64,000 nucleotides of DNA, taken from positions 1 to 64,000 of the forward strand of contig JAFUTU010000032.1 of NCBI GenBank assembly GCA_017484095.1, given 5' to 3'. Source of the stretch: Ruminococcus sp. Lineage in GTDB: Bacteria > Bacillota > Clostridia > Oscillospirales > Ruminococcaceae. The position numbers were made by a program, and so were the translations under genes. Positions 7,100 to 15,646 of the stretch are shown piece after piece. Under the pieces are notes generated by a model that searched no databases, was not told the DNA's origin, and was given only the letters and a program-made list of their open reading frames with translations. Numbering within the stretch: the first letter of the stretch is position 1; the number at the start of each line of letters is the position of its first letter.

Positions 7100-8484
7100 A
7101 AAAACGAAATTTAAGCACACAGCTCTCATCTGGCTTTGCGGCGATCGTTTTTATTGTGATAGCGCTTATCAGCGTTAGTGCAAATCTGCTGATACGCAGC
7201 CGATTTGAAGCCTACATGGAAAGTGAGCAGATCCGCCTTGCAGGAGAGCTTGCCGATGAGCTTGCAAATCAGTATGATGCGGAGGCAGCTTCATGGAACA
7301 CCGACTATATCCACGGCATGGGGATGTATGCGGTGAACGACGGCTACTTTATCAAAGTTCTCGATATTCAGAAAAACGTTATCTGGGACATTGAGCAGCA
7401 TGACATGGCCTGCTGCAAGGAAGTGATGAATAAGATAAGCTCTGACATGGAGCGGCTGAGAAATGCCAATGGCAGCTTTGTATCGCACGAGTATCCTATG
7501 TATCATGGACAGACGCTTATCGGATATGCCGAGATAATGTACTACACGCCATATTATGCAAACGAGAATGCATTCAGCTTTCTATATTCGCTGAATATTA
7601 TTCTCGTGGTGATAGGAATTGTTTCAATAGTCGGCGCAGTCATAACGGGACTTATTTTTGCCAGAAGGATAACCTCGCCGGTATCACGGGTTATCAGCAG
7701 AACGCGCAGGATAGCCGGAGGAGATTACTCCACGGCGGACGATAATAACGCCGGCTCTGCTGAGATGCAGGAGCTGTCTCAGGCCGTAACTGCAATGGCG
7801 CAGACACTTGACAGGCAGGAAAAACTGCGCGCTCGGCTTACCGGAGATGTAGCACACGAGCTTCGTACACCGCTCACAAATATAGCCTCGCACTTAGAGA
7901 TGATGTGCGAGGGGATATGGGAGCCCACACCCGAGAGGCTCACGGGCTGCTATGAGGAGATACAGCGTATCTCAGGTCTTGTTGACGATATGGAGAAGCT
8001 CCATCGGATAGATGCAGACCAGCTGGTGCTTCACAAAAGCAGCTTCGTTGTGCGCCCTCTGCTTGAAAACACTGCGGCGATGTTTGAACGTGAAATTGCG
8101 GATAAAAATATCACCCTTGAGATCAACTGCGATGATATTTCGGTAAACGCCGACCACGATAGGATAGCGCAGGTGGTGACAAATCTGCTGTCAAATGCGG
8201 TGAAGTATACCGAAAATAGCGGGCATATCACTGTAACGGCAGAGCGCGATGATTCGTCTTTCAGGCTGACAGTCAGAGACACCGGCATCGGCATCACACC
8301 TGAGGATCTGCCCCATGTGTTTGAGCGGTTCTACCGAGCGGACAGGTCGAGAAACCGCAGGACAGGCGGCTCCGGTGTGGGACTTGCGGTGGTCAAGGCG
8401 ATCATTAATGCTCACGGAGGGAGCGTTTGCGTACAAAGTGAGATCGGCAAGGGGAGCGTATTCATAGCAGAGATACCACAATAA
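7096..8484 (+). CDS. sensor histidine kinase, probable copper sensor
   Basis: A 462-aa membrane kinase. A transmembrane helix at about 13-33 and a second at about 158-182 enclose an extracytoplasmic domain of some 125 residues. That domain holds HDMACCKE, a His and a vicinal Cys pair that could bind copper. A HAMP domain follows, then the dimerisation helix with H254 (VAHELRTPL), and the ATPase domain with N, G1 and G2 boxes (NLLSNAVKYT, DTGIGI, GSGVGL). Cognate regulator is the overlapping upstream gene. The sensed ligand is inferred from context. Confidence 0.88.
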   Translation: MKKRNLSTQLSSGFAAIVFIVIALISVSANLLIRSRFEAYMESEQIRLAGELADELANQYDAEAASWNTDYIHGMGMYAVNDGYFIKVLDIQKNVIWDIEQHDMACCKEVMNKISSDMERLRNANGSFVSHEYPMYHGQTLIGYAEIMYYTPYYANENAFSFLYSLNIILVVIGIVSIVGAVITGLIFARRITSPVSRVISRTRRIAGGDYSTADDNNAGSAEMQELSQAVTAMAQTLDRQEKLRARLTGDVAHELRTPLTNIASHLEMMCEGIWEPTPERLTGCYEEIQRISGLVDDMEKLHRIDADQLVLHKSSFVVRPLLENTAAMFEREIADKNITLEINCDDISVNADHDRIAQVVTNLLSNAVKYTENSGHITVTAERDDSSFRLTVRDTGIGITPEDLPHVFERFYRADRSRNRRTGGSGVGLAVVKAIINAHGGSVCVQSEIGKGSVFIAEIPQ

Positions 8485-8498
8485 ACATAGTCAACGTA

Positions 8499-8535
8499 AA
8501 GCACTCTCCGGAGATTTCGGGGAGTGCTTTTTTTT
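8499..8535 (+). terminator. terminator after the copper two-component system
   Basis: AAGCACTCTCC (8499-8509) pairs with GGGGAGTGCTT (8519-8529), with eight T following. It closes the copper cluster. Confidence 0.92.
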
Positions 8536-8548
8536 ATGAGTTCACGAA

Positions 8549-8582
8549 GGTAACGTTGTCAGATGGTGAAGATAACGTTATC
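8549..8582 (+). promoter_or_regulatory. tandem LacI-like palindromes upstream of the ligase promoter
   Basis: GATAACGTTATC (8571-8582) is a perfect 12-bp palindrome with a central CG. GGTAACGTTGTC (8549-8560) is an imperfect copy centred 22 bp upstream, two helical turns. Both lie just upstream of the -35 at 8594. A central CG with even symmetry is typical of LacI/GalR-family operators. No LacI-type gene is in the window. Confidence 0.5.
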
Positions 8583-8593
8583 GAATTTTTTTC

Positions 8594-8622
8594 TTGACAA
8601 AATAAAGTTTCGGTGATATAAA
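8594..8622 (+). promoter_or_regulatory. sigma-A promoter of the glutamate-cysteine ligase-like gene
   Basis: -35 TTGACA (8594-8599), a 17-bp spacer, and -10 TATAAA (8617-8622). It gives a leader of about 80 nt that contains the TGATATA repeats. Confidence 0.8.
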
Positions 8623-8668
8623 TGATATCAATATTTATATCATTTTGATATAGACCAAACCTATATCA
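8614..8668 (+). repeat. cluster of TGATATA / TATATCA operator-like repeats
   Basis: Five copies of a 7-bp motif in both orientations over the -10 and early transcribed region: TGATATA at 8614 and 8646, TGATATC at 8623, TATATCA at 8636 and 8662. TATATCA-TTT-TGATATA (8636-8652) is a perfect inverted repeat. A related TTTGATATACC lies between the -35 and -10 of the isethionate lyase promoter (10143-10153). I infer a common repressor or activator, possibly the AraC-type protein at 13522. Confidence 0.5.
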
Positions 8669-8709
8669 ACCTATAAAACTGACCTATCGGCGTAAAATGA
8701 GGAGCAGAG

Positions 8710-10098
8710 ATGATGGACAAAAATCTAAAGACCGCAATAATCGACAAATACATATCCCCCACCAGACAAGAGCGTGAAAGAAGAATAGGCATTGAGATAG
8801 AGCTGCCTGTGGTAAGACTTGACGGCAGCGCAGTCCAAGAGAGCGCGGTTGTAAATGCCGCCGCAGCTTTTGGCGAGCGTTTCAGCTTTGAGCCTGTCAG
8901 CCGTGATTCAGACGGCAATGTGTATTCAATGCTGAAAACCGAAACGGGCGATGACCTTTCCTTTGACTGCTCATTCACCAATCTTGAGCTTTCGCTTGGT
9001 ACCGGCAGCGACCTTTTTGAGATAAAGGCACGCTTTGAAACATATTTCATGGCCCTCAACGACCTTTTGTCGGAGAGCGGGCATATGCTCACGGGCATGG
9101 GGATAAACCCCGGCTACAAAACAAATGCCAACAGACCTGTTCCCAACGAGCGCTATCTTATGCTTGACAGATTCCTGAAAAAGGCTGCCGAATACAAGAC
9201 CTCGTCCGACGGCAGACTTTTGCACGGAAGGAACGATTTCGGTTACTTTACCAGCGCGTCACAGGTGCAGCTGGATGTGGGCTACGATGAGCTTACGGAC
9301 GTGCTGAACGTGTTCGGAAGGCTTGAGCCTTACAAGGTACTGCTCTTTGCTAATTCCTTCTGCGATGAGCTTCCGCAGCTTTTGTGCGCGAGAAATTATC
9401 TTTGGGAAAACAGTATGCAGGGCTACGACCCTCACAATGTGGGAATGTTCGACACCGGATTTGAAAGCGTGGACGACGTTGCAGAGTATATAGCATCACA
9501 GTCGATGTACAGCGTTATGCGCGGCAGTAAGTGGCTGGATTTTGAGCCCTTGAAGCTGACGGACTATTTTGCGGCAGAAAGCATTGAGGCGGAATACTTT
9601 GACGGCAGCGTGATAAGGCAGACGGTAATAAAGCCCGACATCTCAGACCTTAAATATCATCGAACATTTAAATTTGAAGATCTGACATTCAGAGGAACGG
9701 TGGAGTTTCGCAGCGGCTGCACTCAGCCTGTGAGAGACAGCATGACCATTGCCGCATTCCATACCGGACTTATCGAAAGACTCAGTGAGCTGAAGGAGCT
9801 TTTGTATACCGACAGGGTGATATATCATCACGGCTATCGAGCAGCCGAGCTTCAGCGAATGTTTTCCGGACGTGAGCTGCCGGGCTTCGTCGATAAAGCC
9901 TTGCTGACGGCGCAGCTGAAAAAAATACTCGATATTTCGACAGCAGGTCTTAAAGCCAGAGGTCACGGTGAGGACACTCTTTTGGCGCCTCTCTATGAGC
10001 GTGCGCAAAAGCTTGAAAGTCCTGCCGGAAGAATGCTTGCGGCGCTTGAAAATGGTGAAAGTCTCTGTGCCTATATTGAGGAATACGGACGCTTATAA
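8710..10098 (+). CDS. glutamate-cysteine ligase family 2 (GCS2-like) protein
   Basis: A 462-aa protein with the N-terminal metal-binding signature GIEIELP of the glutamine-synthetase-like ligases, followed by NLELSLGTG and NDFGYFTSASQVQLDV, typical of the GCS2 / EgtA group. Such enzymes join the gamma-carboxyl of glutamate to cysteine using ATP. No glutathione synthetase is nearby, so the product could stay as gamma-glutamylcysteine or the amine could be different. ATG 8710 or ATG 8713 may be used; both have GGAG at a workable distance. It has its own promoter with two operator types, and shares the TGATATA motif with the isethionate lyase promoter, which ties it to the sulfonate genes. No clear terminator follows. 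Confidence 0.7.
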   Translation: MMDKNLKTAIIDKYISPTRQERERRIGIEIELPVVRLDGSAVQESAVVNAAAAFGERFSFEPVSRDSDGNVYSMLKTETGDDLSFDCSFTNLELSLGTGSDLFEIKARFETYFMALNDLLSESGHMLTGMGINPGYKTNANRPVPNERYLMLDRFLKKAAEYKTSSDGRLLHGRNDFGYFTSASQVQLDVGYDELTDVLNVFGRLEPYKVLLFANSFCDELPQLLCARNYLWENSMQGYDPHNVGMFDTGFESVDDVAEYIASQSMYSVMRGSKWLDFEPLKLTDYFAAESIEAEYFDGSVIRQTVIKPDISDLKYHRTFKFEDLTFRGTVEFRSGCTQPVRDSMTIAAFHTGLIERLSELKELLYTDRVIYHHGYRAAELQRMFSGRELPGFVDKALLTAQLKKILDISTAGLKARGHGEDTLLAPLYERAQKLESPAGRMLAALENGESLCAYIEEYGRL

Positions 10099-10137
10099 TA
10101 CCCGAAAAAATATAAAAATAATTCGGCAACAGGCAAA

Positions 10138-10166
10138 TTGACTTTGATATACCTATCCGATATAAT
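10138..10166 (+). promoter_or_regulatory. sigma-A promoter of the isethionate lyase operon
   Basis: -35 TTGACT (10138-10143), a 17-bp spacer, and -10 TATAAT (10161-10166). The spacer contains TTTGATATACC, the motif repeated at the ligase promoter, so a bound protein would lie between RNA polymerase contacts. Confidence 0.8.
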
Positions 10167-10214
10167 GAAGTATGACGACTTTTTTTAATTTGATCAACGT
10201 TAAGGAGGCAACAA

Positions 10215-12680
10215 ATGGCACAGGATAAGGTTTATTCTCCGCAGGAGATAAGGATATTGAATTCAGAGGGACTCGGTGCAAAGCGTGCCGGCAGGATACT
10301 GGAGAGCTTTCATGGCTCGCGGCCTGTCATAGACATCGAGAGAGGAAAATATTTCACCGAGAGTTTTAAGCAGACCGAGGGGCAGCCGCTGGTGCTCCGC
10401 TGGGCAAAGGCTTTGTACCACTATGCAGAGAAAGCTACGGTATACGTCGACGACGACCAGCTTATCGCAGGACGTGCGGGCAGAGAGGGCCGCTACGGTA
10501 TCCTTTACCCCGAGCTTGACGGCGATTTTCTCGATGAAGCGATAAAGAGCTTGCCGCAGCGTGACAGTTCGCCCTTTGACATAACTGACGAGGACGCTGA
10601 GTATATCATAAACGAGATCTCGCCCTATTGGAAGGGCAAGACCTTTCACGAAGCTCTTGCCGCTGCTATCCCCGAGGACACCCGCAGATATACCTATAAC
10701 AACGACGAGGAGCTTTCCTCACGCTTTATCGTGAATGAGACTGCGTCTTTCCGTTCGTCTATCCAGTGGGTGCATGATTATGAGACGCCGCTCAGGATAG
10801 GCTTTAACGGCATAAAGGCTCGTGCGCAGCAGAAGCTTTCCGAGCTTGATGAGTTCAGCCCGGTGGACAACACCGAAAAGAGACCGTTTCTTGAAGCTGT
10901 TATCATCACTGCTGACGCAATTATCCTTTGGGCACAGCGCCACGCAGAGCTTGCAGAGCAGAGGGCAGCTGCCGAGACTGATGAGAAGAGAAAGGCTGAG
11001 CTTTCAGAGCTTGCCCGTATCTGCCGCAAGGTACCTGCTGAGCCTGCCGGCAGCTTTTATGAGGCTGTGCAGGCACAGTGGTTCATACAGCTGTTTTCGC
11101 GTATAGAGCAGAAAACCGGTACTATAATCTCAAACGGCAGAATGGATCAGTACCTTTATCCTTATTACAAGGAAGACAAGGAAAAGGGGCTTATAGACGA
11201 GGACAGAGCAGAAGAGCTGCTTGAATGCGTATGGGTGGCTATGGCTCAGTATATCGACCTTTACCTTTCAAAGGCGGGCGGAGCCTTCAACGAGGGCTAT
11301 GCTCACTGGGAGGCTGTGACGATAGGCGGTCAGACCCCTGACGGCAGAGACGCTGTTAACGAGCTGACATACGTTTTCCTGCGCTCAAAGAGGGAGTTCC
11401 CCCTCAATTACCCGGACCTTGCGGCACGCATACACACACGCTCTCCCGAGCGGTATCTGTATGAGGTGGCAGAGACAATAAAGGACGGCTCCGGTTTTCC
11501 GAAGCTTATAAACGATGAGGAGGTCGTGCCTCTGCTGCTTGCAAAGGGCGCAAGGTTTGACGAAGCATACGATTACAGTGTGTCCGGCTGCGCTGAGTGC
11601 AGAATGCCAAACCGCGACACCTTTACCTCTCCCTGCGCATACATCAATTTTGCAGCAGCGCTGGAGATGACGATATATAACGGAAAAATGCTCAAATACG
11701 GCGACGAGGTCATAGGTCTGCAAACCGGTGAGGTTGAGGACTTCAAGAACTTTGATGAGTTCCTGAGCGCATATCTCAAGCAGCAGAAGAATTTTATGAA
11801 GCAGGCATTTATCCAGCAGCATGAGATCATAAGGCTGCGTGCGGAGCATTTTGCATCTCCCCTCGGCTCTTCGCTGCACAGACTGTGCATGGAGCAGATG
11901 AAGGATATCCACCAGCCTTACATCGAGGGCGGCATAGATCTTGGCTACTTTGAGTTTATAGGCTACGGCACTGTTGTCGATTCTCTTGCTGCTATAAAGA
12001 AAGTTGTATTTGAGGATAAGCGCCTGACCCTTGCTGAGCTTAAGGAGGCTATGATACACAATTTTGAAGGGTATGAGCCGATACGTCAGCTTATGCAGAA
12101 TGCCCCGGCATACGGCAACAATGACAACTATCCTGACGAGATAGGAAAGCTGCTTGACCGCGAGCTGCTTGAGTTCACTGGCAAGTATTCAAGGGAGCTG
12201 GGTGTTCACCTTGATCTGCGATATGTTCCATTCACCTCGAACGTGCCTTTCGGCAAGGTTGTCTCGGCAACGCCAAACGGCAGACTTGCGTATCTGCCGC
12301 TTTCCGACGGTTCGTCCGCGTCTCAGGGCGCCGACAAGAACGGCCCTACGGCTGTACTGCTGTCAAACTATGCTACAAAGAATTACGATATAAGAGACCG
12401 CGCCGCAAGGCTTTTGAACATCAAGCTCAGTCCCCAGTGCGTTAAAGGCGAGGAGGGTACGCAAAAGCTTGTTGACTTTATCAAGGCATGGAGAGAGCTG
12501 AAGCTTTGGCATTTACAGTTTAACATCATCAACCGTGAAACGCTCATCAAGGCACAGCAAAACCCCGACGCTTACCGCAGTCTGCTGGTGAGAGTCGCAG
12601 GCTACAGCGCATATTTCTGTGAGCTTTCCAAGGACTTGCAGGACGACATCATCTCGAGGACAGAGCACTTCGCCGTATGA
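10215..12680 (+). CDS. islA: isethionate sulfite-lyase, glycyl radical enzyme
   Basis: An 821-aa glycyl radical enzyme. The radical site is G796 in RVAGYSAYF, and the thiyl site is C459 with general base E461 (SGCAEC). Recalled residues of the Bilophila/Desulfovibrio enzyme are R189, Q193, C468, E470, R678 and G805. Each falls, shifted by exactly nine, on the right residue here: R180, Q184, C459, E461, R669, G796. R180, Q184 and R669 would hold the sulfonate. The reaction splits isethionate into acetaldehyde and sulfite. The next gene is its activase, and the same operon holds an alcohol dehydrogenase and aminotransferase that make isethionate from taurine. Alternatives such as choline lyase or diol dehydratase fit worse. 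AAGGAGG precedes the ATG. Confidence 0.9.
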   Translation: MAQDKVYSPQEIRILNSEGLGAKRAGRILESFHGSRPVIDIERGKYFTESFKQTEGQPLVLRWAKALYHYAEKATVYVDDDQLIAGRAGREGRYGILYPELDGDFLDEAIKSLPQRDSSPFDITDEDAEYIINEISPYWKGKTFHEALAAAIPEDTRRYTYNNDEELSSRFIVNETASFRSSIQWVHDYETPLRIGFNGIKARAQQKLSELDEFSPVDNTEKRPFLEAVIITADAIILWAQRHAELAEQRAAAETDEKRKAELSELARICRKVPAEPAGSFYEAVQAQWFIQLFSRIEQKTGTIISNGRMDQYLYPYYKEDKEKGLIDEDRAEELLECVWVAMAQYIDLYLSKAGGAFNEGYAHWEAVTIGGQTPDGRDAVNELTYVFLRSKREFPLNYPDLAARIHTRSPERYLYEVAETIKDGSGFPKLINDEEVVPLLLAKGARFDEAYDYSVSGCAECRMPNRDTFTSPCAYINFAAALEMTIYNGKMLKYGDEVIGLQTGEVEDFKNFDEFLSAYLKQQKNFMKQAFIQQHEIIRLRAEHFASPLGSSLHRLCMEQMKDIHQPYIEGGIDLGYFEFIGYGTVVDSLAAIKKVVFEDKRLTLAELKEAMIHNFEGYEPIRQLMQNAPAYGNNDNYPDEIGKLLDRELLEFTGKYSRELGVHLDLRYVPFTSNVPFGKVVSATPNGRLAYLPLSDGSSASQGADKNGPTAVLLSNYATKNYDIRDRAARLLNIKLSPQCVKGEEGTQKLVDFIKAWRELKLWHLQFNIINRETLIKAQQNPDAYRSLLVRVAGYSAYFCELSKDLQDDIISRTEHFAV

Positions 12681-13501
12681 GCGGCACAGTCTTTAACATT
12701 CAGCCCTATTCGCTGCATGACGGCCCGGGGATACGTACCATTGTGTTCTTGAAGGGCTGCCCGATGCGCTGCGGTTGGTGCTCAAATCCGGAATCTCAGG
12801 AGAGCTGTCCCGAGGTATATTTCGATAAGGAAAAATGCATCGCCGACAAGGGCTGTGATTTTTGCAGAGGACTTTGTGATATAGCCGGCTTTTGTCCGCA
12901 GCAGGTCAATTCAGAGCTTCGCGGCAGCTGCGATGCTTTTCGGGATGTCTGCCCTTCGGGAGCGCTGGGTGTTTACGGTTATGATGCAAGCGCCGGTGAG
13001 ATCGTTGACAGAGTGGAGGCCGAGAGCGCATTTTACTCCCACGGCGGAGGAGGCATGACCCTTTCGGGCGGAGAGCCGTTTATGCAGGGGGAGTTCGCGC
13101 TGGAGCTTCTGAAGGAAGCGAAGCGAAGGAGGATAAACACTGCTGCAGAGACCTGCGGATTATGTGATACAGAGATACTTCGCCGGGCGGCAGAGCTGCT
13201 CGACACTGTGCTTTTTGACATCAAGACTCTTGACGAGCAGAAGCATATCAGGTATACCGGCTGTTCAAACAAACTGATACTTGAAAATCTTGAAATGCTG
13301 TTCTCGGATTTTCCGAAGCTGAGAAAGCAGATACGTACACCTGTGATACCCGGAGTAAATGACAATGAGCGGGAACTCAATGAAATAAGAAAGTATCTTG
13401 AGGGCAGAGAAAACTACAGCTATGAGCTGCTGCCCTATCATCGGTTCGGCGAAAAGAAGTATTCTCTTCTGGGAAGAAAATGCACGACTTACCCTGAGTA
13501 A
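12677..13501 (+). CDS. islB: glycyl radical enzyme activase, isethionate lyase activator
   Basis: A 274-aa radical SAM enzyme. C28, C32 and C35 (CPMRCGWC) form the CxxxCxxC site of the catalytic 4Fe-4S cluster. A cysteine-rich insert at about 50-95 ([14 protein letters not shown] and CPSG) fits the ferredoxin-like domain of this family. [10 protein letters not shown] is the SAM-binding motif. It would place the radical on G796 of the enzyme encoded just before; the two overlap by 4 nt (ATGA), a common pairing. Substrate specificity is inferred from its partner. Confidence 0.9.
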   Translation: MSGTVFNIQPYSLHDGPGIRTIVFLKGCPMRCGWCSNPESQESCPEVYFDKEKCIADKGCDFCRGLCDIAGFCPQQVNSELRGSCDAFRDVCPSGALGVYGYDASAGEIVDRVEAESAFYSHGGGGMTLSGGEPFMQGEFALELLKEAKRRRINTAAETCGLCDTEILRRAAELLDTVLFDIKTLDEQKHIRYTGCSNKLILENLEMLFSDFPKLRKQIRTPVIPGVNDNERELNEIRKYLEGRENYSYELLPYHRFGEKKYSLLGRKCTTYPE

Positions 13502-13521
13502 AGCAGAAGGGGGAAAGCTCA

Positions 13522-14532
13522 ATGTACAGCGTTATGCTGCTTATGGATAACAAAAAGCTGGAGAGAGAGCTGCGCTCCCTGTCCGTTTGGGGCGAGGCGA
13601 GCTGCTTTGAGATAACGGCAAGCACAAGTAAGCTGAGCATGGAGGAGCTTTCGGGATGTGAGCTGATAATCGCCGAAAAGACTATGGGTCTGCAGCTGCT
13701 GCGCAAGGCTCAGCTTCACCGCAAGCAGCTGCGGGTGGTGTTGTGCAGCTATGACAAGGATTTTGACAGCGCAAGGCAGGGCATGGTGCTTGGAGCTTAT
13801 GACTATATCACGATGCCATTTGATCTGCCGCAGATACATTCCATGCTCGGGCGTGCCGAAAGTGAGCTCCGTGTAGACGAGGTCTCTGATATAATCGCGC
13901 TTGAGCAGATAATCGAGTATTTCTATGAGCGAAATGATGATTTCTATTCATATTTCAATACTATGCTGGACAGACTTCTGAGTGGCTCAGAGGATATGCT
14001 GCGTTCGGCGGAAAAGCTGGGCAGGCTTTATGAAAACATCTGGGAGGAGCTTTCCGAGAGGCATCAGTGGTTTGATCTGTATATCAGCGATGGGTTATTC
14101 CGTCTCGAAAGGCCATATACTGACAGAGAACAGTTTGACAGCAATGCTTCAAGAATAGTTTCGCTCTTTAAGGAGTTTTGCGAGCTGTATCCCCATCACA
14201 GCGAGCAGCTGGAGGAGGTCATCACGACGATACTCAACTATCCTGAGGGCGACCTTCGCCAGAAAACTCTGGCTGCTCAGCTGCATATCAACAGCACCTA
14301 TCTCAGCACAGTTTTTCTCGCGCAGACGGGTATACGTTTTGTGGATTTTGTCAATAGCGTAAAGCTGAAAAGAGCAGCGTGGCTGCTCATAAATACAACG
14401 CTCGGCGTAACAGAGATAGCCATTCGCCTCGATTACAAGGACAGCAGCTATTTTTCAAAGCTGTTCAGGCAGAGATACGGTGTTGCGCCGTCGCTTTACC
14501 GAATGCCGCCGAGCTATGACTTTCAGATATAA
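13522..14532 (+). CDS. AraC-type regulator with degenerate receiver domain
   Basis: A 336-aa protein. Residues 1-115 look like a response regulator receiver, but its key residues are changed: the acceptor strand reads LIIAEKTMG with Glu where Asp is expected, and the loop reads YITMPFD with Met where Lys is expected. It therefore probably does not take a phosphate. A mostly helical, acidic middle (about 120-225) has no family I recognise. The C-terminal 100 residues are a two-helix-turn-helix AraC domain, ending IAIRLDYKDSSYFSKLFRQRYG. It is in the operon between activase and dehydrogenase, so it is the likely local regulator. The TGATATA sites at 8614 and 10143 are candidate targets. The inducer is unknown. 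Confidence 0.82.
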   Translation: MYSVMLLMDNKKLERELRSLSVWGEASCFEITASTSKLSMEELSGCELIIAEKTMGLQLLRKAQLHRKQLRVVLCSYDKDFDSARQGMVLGAYDYITMPFDLPQIHSMLGRAESELRVDEVSDIIALEQIIEYFYERNDDFYSYFNTMLDRLLSGSEDMLRSAEKLGRLYENIWEELSERHQWFDLYISDGLFRLERPYTDREQFDSNASRIVSLFKEFCELYPHHSEQLEEVITTILNYPEGDLRQKTLAAQLHINSTYLSTVFLAQTGIRFVDFVNSVKLKRAAWLLINTTLGVTEIAIRLDYKDSSYFSKLFRQRYGVAPSLYRMPPSYDFQI

Positions 14533-14541
14533 GGTGATAAT

Positions 14542-15645
14542 TTGGATTGGATATACACACAGCCTGTTAAAATAATATTCGGCAGAGGCAAAATGAATGC
14601 GCTTAAAGATCTTTGCGCTCGGTACAGCTGTCCCGTTGTTATTGCAGACAGATTTTTTGCAAGGACAGGGATAGTAAAGGATATCGCAAGATGCGCAGGT
14701 GCGGAGATCATTTTCTCTGATATATCGCCTAACCCTGATGTTTCTGAAGTGGATAGGTGCGCGGCGCTCCTGCGGAAATGCAAGGCGGATGTGATAGTAG
14801 CACTCGGCGGCGGAAGCGCCATTGATCTTGCAAAGGCTGCATCGATCACTGTGGAGCATATAAGAGAATATCACGGAACCGGCAAGCTTGTACCTCAAGC
14901 GCATATTCCTGTGATCGCCGTGCCGACAACATCGGGCACAGGCAGCGAGGTCACCTGTGTGGCGGTCCTCAGCGATCGTGCAAATGGAACCAAAGCGCCG
15001 ATAAATTCCGACAGCTTCTATCCTGCGGCTGCGGTGATCGACCCGGAGCTTACGATATCCGTGCCGCCCGACGTGACAGCTTCGACGGGGATAGATGTGC
15101 TGTGTCATGCTGTAGAGGGATACTGGAGTCGCGGTCATCAGCCGATTTGTGACGCTGTGGCTGTACACGCCGCAGGTCTCGTGCTTGAATGGCTGCCGAT
15201 AGCCTACGATGAGCCGCACAATGGAGAAGCGCGGGAAAAGCTTGCCGAAGCGTCGGTTATGGCCGGGCTTGCGTTTACGCTGCCAAAGACAACAGGCTCT
15301 CATGCCTGTTCGTTCCCGTTGACGAGCATCTATGGAATACCGCACGGAGAAGCCTGCGGACTGACCCTCGACTATTTTGCAAGGATAAATGCCGCAGATC
15401 CGAGGACTCAGGAGCTTTCAAGACTGCTGGGCTTTGCGGGAGCAGATGATCTGGCAGATGCTGTATATGCGCTCAAAATGCGTGTCAGGCTGAGGACGGA
15501 CATCGCCGACTTGGGGCTGGACGAGATGCAGCTTGCAGCTCTTGCAAAAGCCAGCCGCCACCCTAACCTTGACAACAATCCCATAGAGATAACAGATGAT
15601 ATGCTTTTGTCTATGTATAAGTATTTAGCGAAAGGAAGTAATTGA
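14542..15645 (+). CDS. sarD: iron-containing alcohol dehydrogenase, probable sulfoacetaldehyde reductase
   Basis: A 367-aa group III alcohol dehydrogenase. GGGSAIDLAKA binds the dinucleotide. Metal ligands are D185 and H189 (GIDVLCHAVEGY), H254 (SHACSFPL) and H268 (GIPHGE), all present. In this operon the obvious job is reduction of sulfoacetaldehyde to isethionate, giving the substrate of the lyase encoded upstream and regenerating NAD+. Specificity among aldehydes cannot be read from the sequence. The start is TTG 14542 with AAGGTG 5 nt before. It precedes the aminotransferase by 1 nt, so both are cotranscribed. Confidence 0.82.
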   Translation: MDWIYTQPVKIIFGRGKMNALKDLCARYSCPVVIADRFFARTGIVKDIARCAGAEIIFSDISPNPDVSEVDRCAALLRKCKADVIVALGGGSAIDLAKAASITVEHIREYHGTGKLVPQAHIPVIAVPTTSGTGSEVTCVAVLSDRANGTKAPINSDSFYPAAAVIDPELTISVPPDVTASTGIDVLCHAVEGYWSRGHQPICDAVAVHAAGLVLEWLPIAYDEPHNGEAREKLAEASVMAGLAFTLPKTTGSHACSFPLTSIYGIPHGEACGLTLDYFARINAADPRTQELSRLLGFAGADDLADAVYALKMRVRLRTDIADLGLDEMQLAALAKASRHPNLDNNPIEITDDMLLSMYKYLAKGSN

Positions 15646-15646
15646 T

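Noticed and set aside
10215..12680. Pyruvate formate-lyase or choline trimethylamine-lyase
   Set aside because: The active site is GCAE and not the Cys-Cys pair of formate-lyase, and the sulfonate-binding Arg/Gln/Arg set and neighbours fit isethionate lyase.
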